Part shown: piece by piece, positions 55,398 through 64,000 of the stretch | Position numbering within the stretch: position 1 is the first letter of the stretch | Layout: the number at the start of each line of letters is the position of its first letter | Source of the DNA: Ahaetulla prasina | Taxonomy: Eukaryota; Chordata; Lepidosauria; Squamata; Colubridae | DNA: 64,000 bases | Reading direction: 5' to 3' | NCBI RefSeq assembly: GCF_028640845.1 | Contig: NC_080540.1 | Location: 258,092,958-258,156,957 of the forward strand | Program-made: the position numbers and the translations under genes | The notes under the pieces: generated by a model | What the model saw: only the letters and a program-made list of their open reading frames with translations | Told to the model about the DNA's origin: nothing | Database searches by the model: none

Positions 55398-58145
55398 TTT
55401 TGTCCCTGGCCCATATCGGCTTTAACATCAAGACCGACTGGATTGGCTCGGAGGAGAGTGGCTGGTTTCATCTGGACCTGGGGCGAGTGGTGGCCGTTTG
55501 GGTTTGGTGGTAGAGTAACGGCCCCACGGAGCCCTGGAAGTCCACAGTCCATCCTGCCAGCCAGGGAGCCTCGTTCAGCTGTAGTGACATCTTGACCGGC
55601 TACGATGGGCTGCTAACTGTACTTTTTGTCATGCGGATATTTTCAACTGCGGACCTTCTTGCCCTGCGAGATTCCCCTCTCTCGCAGGTTTGGCCCTCCA
55701 CACTATTGAGGGCCCATCTTGAGGACGGGTTTTGGAACCCCAAGAGTTGGCATGCTAAATCTAGGAGGCTTAGAGGATTTTTAACAAACTGTTTTAATCG
55801 TCTTTTTAAGGAGTTTTAATGGGAATTTTAAGGGGGGGAGGGGAATTGACGGGTCTGGGTTGGGGGGGAGGATGGGTGGGGGGGAAACCCATCGGGGAGG
55901 GTGCCAAATCCAACATGTGTTCGCGGCGATAATTTAACAGGTCTGAAGGTAGCGGGGGAGGGTTTTGTTCCAGTTTATCAGGGCTGTGTTATCAATACGG
56001 TAAGTGGGAGAGGCAGATATGGCGGAAGGGGGGGCATATCAGGTTTTGGGGGTACGCCGTCGCTATTTAAGAGCGATAGTGTGCTCCAGCCCCCCAGAAT
56101 TTTCCCGTTCCCCGAGTGGTCAGAGTACTCGGGACTTGGGCCTTCGGCTGATGTTATGTAATGCAAGGTCCGTGGTTAACAAAGCCCCCCTGATTTCAGA
56201 TCTAATTCGGGAGGGGACCACGGACGTTATGGGCATTATGGAAACCTGGTTGGGCACTGAAGGGGGAGTTCCCCTAGTGAAGATGTGCCCACCAGGTTTC
56301 CGAGCATTCTATCAGCCAAGGGCCCAGAGTAGGGGTGGTGGGGTGGCGGTTATCATTAAGGAGAGTCTGGAACTGAGGGAGACCACTGTGCCTCAGATAG
56401 CTGGGTGTGAATCCCTCTACATGAAGTGGGGTCGTAGGATTCAGGTGGGCTTTTTGATCACGTACCTGGCTCCTTGCTGCGTGACAACAGCCCTGCCCGA
56501 GCTGTTGGAGTTGCTGGCTGGGTTGGCAGTTGCAACCCCTAGACTGTTGGTCATGGGGGATTTCAATCTGCCATCAACTGGCACGGCATCCTCGGCCGCT
56601 CGGGAGTTCATGGCTTCCATGACGGCCATGGACCTGACTCAATTAGTTGATGGCCCTACACATGTTGGGGGAGGCACCCTAGATTTGATTTTTATCTCTG
56701 GCCAGTGGTTGAATGATCTGATTTTAAATGATTCAGTTGTTGAACCTTTGTCATGGTCAAATCATTTTCACCTTCGCCTGGACTTTCTGACCACTACCCA
56801 CCACCGCAGGGAGATGGAACCAATACGTTGGTTCCGTCCCAGGCGCCTGATGGACCTAGAGAGGTTCCTGACGGAGCTTGGGCCGTGTCGTGCCTTTGCG
56901 GCCTCTGACCCGGTGCCGGTCTCAACCAGCTCCTTGGACGCAGACGGTGTTGACAGGGGGGCAGAGATCGACTCCAAGGTGCCTCATGTGTGGTGCCACA
57001 GGGATCGATTCTCTCGCCCCTCTTGTTCAACATCTATATGAAGCCGCTGGGCGAGATCATCAGTGGTTTTGGGGTGAGATACCAACTGTACGCTGATGAC
57101 ACGCAGCTGTATTTTTCCACCCCAGGCCACCCCAACGAAGCTATCGAAGTACTGTCCCGGTGTTTGGAATCCGTACAGGTCTGGATGGGGAGGAACAGGC
57201 TCAAGCTTAATCCCTCCAAGACGGAGTGGCTGTGGATGCCGGCACCCCGGTACAGTCAGCTGCAGATGCGGCTGTCTGTTGGGGGCGAGTCATTGGCCCC
57301 AATGGAGAGGGTGCGCAACTTTGGCATGCTCCTGGATGGGCGGTTGTCCTTTGAAGATCATCTCCAAGAGAGCTTTTTATCAGGTTCGCCTGATCTGCCA
57401 GTTGCGCCCCTTCCTGGACTGGGATGCCTTATGCACGGTCACTCACGCTCTCGTTACCTCTCGCTTGGACTATTGCAATGCTCTCTACATGGGGCTCCCC
57501 TTGAAGAGCACTCGGAGACTCCAGTTAATCCAGAATGCGGCTGCGCAGGTTATTGAGGGAGCAGTTCGGAGCTCCCATATAACACCTATCCTGCACAGAC
57601 TGCACTGGCTACCTGTTGTCTTCCAGGTGCGCTTCAAGGTATTGGTTAATACCTTCAAAGCTCTCCACGGCTTAGGACCGGGATACTTACAGGACCGTCT
57701 ACTGCCGTCTTCTATCTCCCAGCGACCGGTGCATTCCCACAGAGAGGGACTCCTTAGGGTGCCGTCAGCCAAACAATGTCGACTGGTGGCCCCCAGAGGG
57801 AGGGCCTTCTCTGTGGGGGCTCCTACCCTGTGGAACGAACTTCCCCCTGGACTCCGACAATTACCTGACCTTAGGACCTTTCGCCGCGAACTTAAAACCT
57901 ATTTATTCCGTCTTGCTGGATTGGCTTGATTTTTTGTTTACAATTTTAATTTGATTTAACGGGTTTTAAATTTTTGTAACTTTTATAGGGGGTTATTGTA
58001 TTTTAAATTTGGCCAATTGAATCAGTTTTTTAAGGGTTGTTCTTAATATTGTACGTATTGTTCTTTTTGTATTTTATTTTGGCTGTTCACCGCCCTGAGT
58101 CTTTCAGGAGAAGGGCGGTATACAAATTAAAATAATATTTTAATA
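55398..58145 (+). mobile_element. L2-like LINE with 5' region and internal deletion
   Basis: The most complete L2 here: a GC- and G-rich 5' part (55398-56003, with long G runs at 55829-55895), an endonuclease region, RT motifs, C-terminus, and a 3' UTR ending CACCGCCCTGAGTC...GGCGGTATACAAATTAAA. The 5' limit is set where composition changes and is approximate. Confidence 0.85.
56148..57929 (+). pseudogene. L2-like ORF2: endonuclease joined to RT, disabled
   Basis: Endonuclease motifs in the first frame (56004-57041): [59 protein letters not shown]. At about 56943 the frame jumps to the sequence just before RT motif B, so the region carrying the RT fingers and motif A is gone. Then a 2-base loss near 56985 (in the GTGGGGTGCC block) shifts the frame, [16 protein letters not shown] and [11 protein letters not shown] follow, and an 11-base loss near 57361 shifts it again into [16 protein letters not shown]...RAFSVGAPTLWNELPPGL. 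Frame arithmetic agrees with both losses. The protein cannot work. Confidence 0.87.
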
Positions 58146-58404
58146 TTATTGTGTGGCTCAGGCTGTAAGAAGCCTGTTATTAAACACAGCTGCCTGCAAT
58201 TACTGCAGGTTCTAGTCCCACCAGGCCCAAGGTTGACTCAGCCTTCCATCCTTTATAAGGTAGGTAAAATGAGGACCCAGATTGTTGGGGGGGACAATAA
58301 GTTGACTTTGTATATAAATATACAAATAGAATGAGACTATTGCCTTACACAATGTAAGCCGCCCTGAGTCTTCGGAGAAGGGCGGGATATAAATGTAAAA
58401 AATT
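58146..58404 (+). mobile_element. SINE with tRNA-like head and L2-like tail
   Basis: Head GTGTGGCTCAGGCTGTAAG, B box GGTTCTAGTCC, body TTGACTCAGCCTTCCATCC, tail TGTAAGCCGCCCTGAGTC...GGCGGGATATAAATG. It sits immediately after the L2 tail in the same orientation. A (TTA/TTG)n run follows. Confidence 0.87.
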
Positions 58405-58455
58405 GTTGTTGTTATTATTATTATTATTGTTGTTGTTGTTGTTGTTGTTGTTGTC
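58404..58455 (+). repeat. (TTG)n/(TTA)n microsatellite
   Basis: Trinucleotide run directly at the SINE 3' end; probably grew from its tail. Confidence 0.9.
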
Positions 58456-58868
58456 TCCAGACTTTAGTTTGAAAATCTGTAATGACACATAAAAGCTAAA
58501 AATAATACCTACTCTTTGGATGGCATTTACTTATGTGTAACTTCAAATTTTTCAAGGAAAAGTGAAAAATTCTTTTGATTGCAGAGGTTAACCTTTCTCA
58601 TTTGGTATCTTTTGTGCAAAGAAAGGGAGACTTTAGATTCTCAGTTATCCAATTGTCTGAAGGTTGAGTCATTGCAACCAGATTAATTTTTGTTGTTAGT
58701 TTGAGATGCTTCGTTGCCCATCCAAGCGACTTCATCAATCAGAGTTAGGCAGAGAGTCATTGGAATGTACCAACTCCTGCTACATCAACCTCAAGGATGC
58801 ATTGATGGATCCCCAAAGTGCATTGCAATATTTCGATGAAGATTCTCAATCATCCAGATACAGTTGAT
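58456..58868 (-). repeat. Penelope-like fragment within otherwise unassigned DNA
   Basis: On the minus strand, 58703-58738 reads ATTGATGA-A-GTCGC...GCAAC-GAAGC, another CUGANGA-stem-GAAA-like order with a five-base stem containing one mismatch. It is followed by ACAACAAAAATTAATC and GGTTGCAATGACTCAAC. A second sub-family relative to the ones at 14, 20 and 55 kb. The first 180 bp show nothing. Confidence 0.4.
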
Positions 58869-59618
58869 ACAGAACAGAACACAACAAAACAAAACAGAAC
58901 ACAATAGAATAGAATAGAATTTTTTATTGGCCAAGTGTGATTGGACACACAAGGGATTTGTCTTGGTGCATATTCTCTCAGTGTACATAAAAGAAAGGAT
59001 ACGTTCATCAAGAATCACAAGATACAACACTTAATGACAGTCATAGGGTAAAAAATAAGCAGTCAGGAAACAATCAATATTAATAAATTGTAAGGATACA
59101 AGCAACAAGGTTACAGTCATACAGTCATAAGTGGAAGGAGATGGGTGGTGGGAATGATGAGAAGATTAATAGTAATGCAGACTTAGTAACTGTGTTGAGG
59201 GAAATATTTGTTTAGCAGAATGATGGAGTTCAGGAAAAAACTGTTCTTGTGTCTAGTTGTTCTGGTGTGCAGTGCTCTATAGCGTCGTTTTGAGGGTAGG
59301 AGTTAAAACAGTTTATGTCCTGGATGTGAGGGATCTGTAAATATTTTCACAGCCCTCTTTTTGACTCATGCAGTATTCAGGTCCTCAATGGAAGGCAAGT
59401 TGGTAGTAATTGTTTTTTCTGCAGTTCTAATTATCTTCTGAAGTCTGTGTCTGTCTTGTTAGGTTGCAGAACCAAACCAGACAGTTATAGAGGTGCAGAT
59501 AACAGACTCAATAATTCCTCTGTAGAACTAGATCAGCAGCTCCTTGGGCAGTTTGAGCTTTCTGAGTTGGCGCAGAAAGAACATTCTTTGTTCTGCTTTT
59601 TTGATGAGTTTTTTGATG
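58869..59618 (-). mobile_element. Snake1/CR1-L3-like LINE 3' end
   Basis: Minus strand. Tail (AGAAC/AGAAT)n at 58869-58921, then the shared 3' UTR and the C-terminal coding region (TVWFGSA, HPGHKLF, TTRHKNSFF remnants) with stops, including TAG in LLI-TAG-FYRG near 59528. 5' truncation near 59618. This copy has the empty site matching the hAT insertion point at 6.94 kb (TTTGTTTAGCAGAAT at 59208). Confidence 0.86.
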
Positions 59619-60649
59619 ACTTGAAGTATCTAATATATTGGGTATAAGAATATCCTTTTCCATGTCCATAATTCTCTTGCTTCCAAATCCAGATTGTGCT
59701 GTGTACTAATAGCAGGAAGTTGGGAATATCAGTGTGCTTATTGATCTTAATGAATGACAAGCATCTGATTTATTTATCTATTTCATCTTACCAGGAGGGA
59801 ATAAAATCATTTAGGTAAACATCTCATTTACAAGAGAGGCCTCCAGTAATATATAATGATAGGCAACTATTAAAGTGTTATACTCCTTATGTCTGATATT
59901 CACAACATAGTCATTCAAGATATTCTGATTCACCATATGATTATATTCATGTTGGTTGTTTCAAATTATGCACCTTCTAAAATGTATTCAAAATGTTTTG
60001 CTTGGCTAATCATCTCAAGTTAAAATTAGTCAGGCTTCACAGAAAATTTGCTCTCAGGCACTGCTCACAGTTTTCTCTTTTATTTGCAGAATAGATTATC
60101 AACATTCTGCAAAAGATGGGTTGCTCAAAGTGCTCAAGTACAGTATATCCCAGCAATGTGAGGCCAGTTAAAGCCTTCATAGTCCTTAAGAGACAAAGAT
60201 GCTCAAAATATCGCAATTATCTACAGCAGAACTAAGGGATAATGGTAGATGATTGAAACACAGTGTTCTAGTGAATGGAATATTTTGTATGATGCAAGTA
60301 CTTGTGTTTGTAGATATTTTTTCTTCCCAGTATCAGTCACAGGCCGACCAATATTATCAGATTTGTTTTTCTTCCTGTATGTTCTGAATGGCAGATTTAG
60401 TTGATACATATACCTAATATAACTAATATAAAAAGTATAAATAATACATATAATGCATAAGTAAAAACATACATAATAGGTAATAATAAGTAAGTATAAA
60501 TGATAAATAATAACTAATTGAGAAAGAGAATACATAATATACTAGATGCAAAACTTGAAGGATTAAAGAAGAACCTATCTACAACCAATGGATTGCTTTT
60601 CTTTAAAGCCAGGTTGGGTATAAGGAATTTAAAAAAAAAAAGCTAACAA
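59619..60649. other. no gene recognised
   Basis: AT-rich spacer to the second L1. Confidence 0.35.
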
Positions 60650-60664
60650 GAAATAAAAAGCTGA
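60650..60664 (+). repeat. L1 copy 2 target-site duplication, left copy
   Basis: GAAATAAAAAGCTGA, identical to 62591-62605. Confidence 0.93.
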
Positions 60665-61251
60665 GGACTTCCGGTGGCACCACCTTCTTCGATGAGTTCC
60701 TAATTAAGGAGCTCCGTACTGAACTTCGTAAAAGCCAGAAAAACGCTGGCTTTAATCTTTTTCCCTGGATGAAAGGGAAAGATAAGAGCTGCGGGGGTGT
60801 GGTAGACCTCCCTAGGGGCTTTGTTTTTTATTAAGCAGAGCTCTGAGGGTCGAGTCCCATAAATCATCCTGCCAAGCTCCGTTCTTCAGTGTGCGCCTGC
60901 AAAAGCAGGAAAAGAAGAAAGTGTCCATCTCTGCTAATTGTCTTATCTTTATGGATTTCTATAAGCAGACGGAATGAGCACGAGTGAACAACTACTGGAT
61001 TGCAAGTATTTTTGATTTCCTGACTTCTACCCTTTTAAAAAGAGAAACTTTTTTTTCTTTGTTTCAACTGACTCTTTAAGATGGCGCCTGATAGGGAGTG
61101 AAAGTGAAGAATGGAATTCTAAATAGCCTGTGTAACTAAGAAGCTAAGAAATGTTATCTGTGGATTCTAATGAAGTGAAGTGAGCTCTCCTATACTTAAA
61201 GGGAAAAAGAGAAGTTTCTAGACTTATATTTTGTGAATCTTAAAAACTGAA

Positions 61252-61458
61252 ATGGCTACTAAACCACCTAAGACTGGGGGTAGAAGGGGTTCTGAACCAG
61301 CTTTAGAAGATTTGATTAAAGAACAAGGGAAAGTTTTTGAAGAAAAGTTTAAGCAGATGATGGATAATAATGAGAAAATAAGAGAAGAAATAAAAGAGAA
61401 TAATAAAAAAATAAGAGAAATAAGGTTCCTATATAGGCAAGTCCTAGACATACAATAG
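61252..61458 (+). pseudogene. L1 ORF1 N-terminal stub running into ORF2 out of frame
   Basis: MATKPPKTGGRRGSEPALED and the start of the coiled coil (EKIREEIKENNKKIREI) match ORF1 of copy 1. After about residue 57 the frame enters ORF2 sequence in a wrong frame and stops at TAG 61456. It lacks the RRM and C-terminal domains, so it is non-functional. Confidence 0.88.
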
Positions 61459-62356
61459 AGAATATAAATATAGAACAGAATCAGGAAATGATTACATATA
61501 AAGATCTTTTGTATACTGAAAGAGGTAATTTGCAATTAAAATCTCTGCACGTACTAAAAGAAGAAGGGAAAAATTATACTTGGTTTCAATATGAGCAACT
61601 ACGTGCTAGATGGAAGGAAGATCAGAAAATTGGTATAGAGCAGAATGAGGGAAATTTGGTAAAGCAAATTAGAAATCAGTCTCAGGAGCATATAAAGAGA
61701 TTGTATAATGTGTTACTTGAAATAGATTCTGAAAGGGACTTGGTAAAGGACTGTATGATAAAGAGGGCACAAAATTTTCAGGAGCCAATATTATTGGAAA
61801 CTTGGGAAAAAATTTGGGTTAGAAATGTTAAATTCACGCAGGCACAGAATCTGAGGGAAAATTTTTATAAAATGTTTTATAGATGGCACTTAGATCCTAA
61901 GAAATTATCGTGTATGTACCCAGATATGCAAGCAAAATGTTGGAGATGTAATTGTGATGATGCTACATATTTTCATATTTGGTGGACTTGTAAGGATATA
62001 AAGGCCTTTTGGATAAAAATTTGGTGGATTTTACAAAATGTTTTGAAAAAGAAGATAAAGTTCCTGCCGCAATTTTTTTGTTGGGAATTATTACGGACTG
62101 TACAGTAATTGAGACTAAATTGATTTTAAATCTAATAACAGCAGCAAGATTACTAATAGGACAATACTGGAAGAAAAAAGAAGTACCTACAATAGAAGAA
62201 TGGATATTGAAAGTTGCCAATTTGGCTGAGATGGCGAAGATATCAGCCTTTTTGAAAGACAATACGCAAGAAAGATACTTAAAGGAATGGGAAAAATGGA
62301 TTGACTATATTCAAAGTAGATATCAGACTAAGAGTTATCAGACTGTTTTTGAATGA
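61422..62356 (+). pseudogene. L1 ORF2 C-terminal remnant
   Basis: From the junction to TGA at 62354: MITYKDLLYTERGNLQLKSL, WFQYEQLRARWKEDQKIG, QAQNLRENFYKMFYRWHLD, the zinc-knuckle-like CWRC-X8-H-X4-C, then ETKLILNLITAARLLIGQYW and FLKDNTQERYLKEWEKW. One frameshift near 62078 (one base fewer than copy 1 in a T run) breaks it. No endonuclease or RT. It is useful as a reference: it has the T missing from copy 1 at 30199. Confidence 0.88.
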
Positions 62357-62487
62357 TTATGATGTATTATTTTTTATTGTTTTCGGGGAAAGTTAGGAAT
62401 TGATGATTGTAGGGGTATAATTAAGTTGGGATGAAAATTTTTTAGCATATGTTTGTTTTATTTTTAACTATACCTTGTGCTCGTTCC

Positions 62488-62550
62488 GGGAAGTCAGGGG
62501 GGGAGGGGGTTGTGAAGGGAGGGGGAGGGGAGGTGAAGGAAAGGGGGAAA
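62488..62550 (+). other. G-rich tract in L1 copy 2 3' UTR
   Basis: Repeated GGG to GGGGGGG runs in the same position as in copy 1; potential G-quadruplex. Confidence 0.7.
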
Positions 62551-62590
62551 ATTTTCTGTAAACTTTTTGAATAAAATAATTAAAAAAAAA

Positions 62591-62605
62591 GAAATAAAAA
62601 GCTGA
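62591..62605 (+). repeat. L1 copy 2 target-site duplication, right copy
   Basis: GAAATAAAAAGCTGA right after the A tail. Confidence 0.93.
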
Positions 62606-62751
62606 ATTCCAAGTTACCCATTAATCCATTATGAGGTGATTTAGGGGGAAAATAAGCAAGGAGACTATTAGTAGATGAGATCGCCATCTTGAAGTTACAC
62701 AAGATGGTCACCCCAGAAAGTAGTGTGGCTGGAGAAATGCAAAGTCTCATT

Positions 62752-63413
62752 TTACCTAATCTTGTGTAGCTTCTTCTCCAGTAATATCACACTACTAACT
62801 AGAGCATACAAAACATTTGCTAGACCAATTCTCGAATACAGCTCATCTGTCTGGAACCCGCACTGCATATCAGACATATACAATTGAATGCATCCAGAAA
62901 TATTTCACAAGAAGAATCCTACACTCCTCTGCTCAAAACAAAATACCTTATACCACCAGACTTGAAATTCTGGGTTTAGAAAATTTAGAACTATGCCACC
63001 TTCGGTATGACCTAAGCATAGCTCATAAAATCATCTGCTACAATGTGCTACCTGTCAATGACTACTTCAGCTTCAACCACAACAATCCACGAGCACACAA
63101 TAGATACAAACTTAAAGTGAACTGCTCCAAACTCGATTGCAGAAAATATGACTTCAGTAACAGAGTTGTTAATGCCTGGAATGCACTACCAGACTCTGCG
63201 GTCTCATCCCAAAACCCCCAAAACTTTAACCTAAGACTGTCTACTGTTGACCTCACCCCATTCCTAAGAGGTCTGTAAGGGGCGTGCATAAGAGCACCAG
63301 CGTGCCTACCATCCCTGTCCTAATGTTTCCTTTAATTGTATTCACTTTATGTATTCAAGTCATGCTTATATTTATATACAAAATAAAATAAAATAAAATA
63401 AAATAAAATAAGT
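62752..63413 (+). mobile_element. family B LINE 3' fragment
   Basis: Begins TTTACCTAATCTTGTGTAGC and ends with an (AAAAT)n tail at 63379-63411. 3' UTR TAAGGGGCGTGCATAAG after the stop. This copy's tail is AAAAT rather than AAAT. Confidence 0.87.
62786..63279 (+). pseudogene. family B ORF2 C-terminal fragment
   Basis: The region between the RT and the C-terminus. TFARPILEYSS-type residues lie near 62813-62845; the frame at 62817-63278 then reads YTIECIQKYFTRRILHSS, IPYTTRLEILGLENLEL, LRYDLSIAHKIICYNVLP, RKYDFSNRVVNAWNALPDS and TPFLRGL. A small loss around 62877 (SDIYTIE for SDINTIE) separates the first block from the rest. No RT motifs. Confidence 0.8.
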
Positions 63414-63693
63414 GGTTGGTGAGGATAATTGGTGAGGACAGTTATGAGAAAGGGAAGCTTCTATAAGGGACTAACCTGCGGAATATGAGAATTCCTGTGA
63501 TTCCTATGGTCAATAAATTGTATTTTTAACCATGTACTGGACATATTGTAAGCTTATCCAGCATCTTGGAGATTGGTGGCATTAAGAAATCTAATCAAAT
63601 TAATGATCATATAAAGTAAGTCAGGGAAAAGTGTACATTACAAAGAAAAAAAATTGGCATAAGGGAAGGAATCTCATAGAAAATTTCATGGTT
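63414..63693. other. spacer, nothing recognised
   Basis: Short AT-rich stretch between two family B copies. Confidence 0.3.
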
Positions 63694-63737
63694 GATTAGA
63701 ATTAGAATTAGAACTAGAATTAGAATTAGAATTAGAA
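63694..63737 (+). repeat. (TTAGAA)n hexanucleotide repeat
   Basis: About seven units with one TTAGAA to CTAGAA change; it abuts the 5' end of the next LINE fragment. Confidence 0.92.
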
Positions 63738-64000
63738 CCCATACCACATCTCTGACATAAATACAATAGAACGAGTCCAGAAATATTTTACTAGAAGAGT
63801 TCTTCGTTCCTCCGAAAACAACAAAATACTTTATACCACCAGGCTTGAAATCCTGAGATTAGAAAATTTACAACTCCGTCGACTTCGACATGACCTGTGT
63901 TTAACACACAAATCATCTATTGCAATACCTTCCTGTAAAAGACTACTTCAGCTTCAATCACAATATTACAAGAGCAAAAAATAGATTCAAGCTTAATGTC
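63738..64000 (+). mobile_element. family B LINE fragment, runs off the window
   Basis: Begins CCCATACCACATCTCTGAC and encodes, with a one-base loss near 63910, IERVQKYFTRRVLRSSENNK, LRLENLQLRRLRHDL and the following residues. The 3' end is outside the window. Confidence 0.85.

Larger units (their letters stand above)
60665..62590 (+). mobile_element. L1 LINE copy 2, internally deleted, both ends intact
   Basis: Same family as 25320-30965: 5' UTR 60665-61251, first ~56 codons of ORF1, then a junction near 61420 into the last third of ORF2, the 3' UTR with a G-rich tract (62488-62550) and an A tail. About 3.7 kb corresponding to 26120-29808 of copy 1 is missing. A perfect TSD (15 bp) flanks it. 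Confidence 0.94.

Overview
The window looks like intergenic DNA from a squamate reptile, most likely a snake. It is AT-rich and packed with nested transposable elements. I found no host gene exon, tRNA, rRNA or CRISPR array that I can support. The snake call rests on the repeats: LINEs ending in (AATAG)n-type pentamer tails (as I recall for snake CR1-L3/'Snake1' elements), L2-like and classical CR1 LINEs, an L1 with ORF1 and ORF2, SINEs with Bov-B-type and CR1-type tails, and many short hAT-type elements with 8-bp target-site duplications (TSDs). Names are by recognition only; no database search was possible.

Layout. 1-4003: the 3' part of a Ty3/Gypsy retrotransposon with one uninterrupted gag-pol frame, a polypurine tract and a short 3' LTR. 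4.0-25.3 kb: a coding-like remnant, old L2 pieces, a (TCCT)n microsatellite, a Snake1-type LINE split by a hAT element, a young L2 3' half, three CR1 3' ends, several copies of a LINE I call family B (protein ends in a PFLRG motif; tail TTGTGACAAAATAAATAAA), and a second Snake1/hAT nest. 25.3-31.0 kb: a full-length L1 flanked by a perfect 17-bp TSD, with ORF1 intact and ORF2 carrying four lesions. 31-48 kb: Snake1, SINEs, hAT elements, family B copies and an LTR-like piece. 48-50 kb and 55.4-58.4 kb: two L2 copies, each followed immediately downstream, in the same orientation, by the same SINE family. 58.6-64 kb: a Penelope-like scrap, Snake1, a second L1 with both ends and a perfect TSD but a 3.7-kb internal deletion, and two more family B copies, the last running off the window.

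How the parts relate. Gypsy, L1, L2, CR1, Snake1 and family B encode their own replication proteins. SINEs carry LINE-like 3' ends and presumably borrow those proteins. The hAT elements encode nothing visible and presumably depended on a transposase from elsewhere. The nesting gives relative ages: old L2 pieces are interrupted by hAT and family B; Snake1 copies are interrupted by hAT; one hAT is interrupted by family B. The Gypsy, the L2 at 8.3 kb and the two L1s look youngest.

I did not find a novel defence or metabolic system. The items most worth a second look are the repeated L2+SINE arrangement, the deleted L1 with intact ends, the hammerhead-like cores in Penelope-like scraps, and the G-rich tracts in the L1 3' UTRs.
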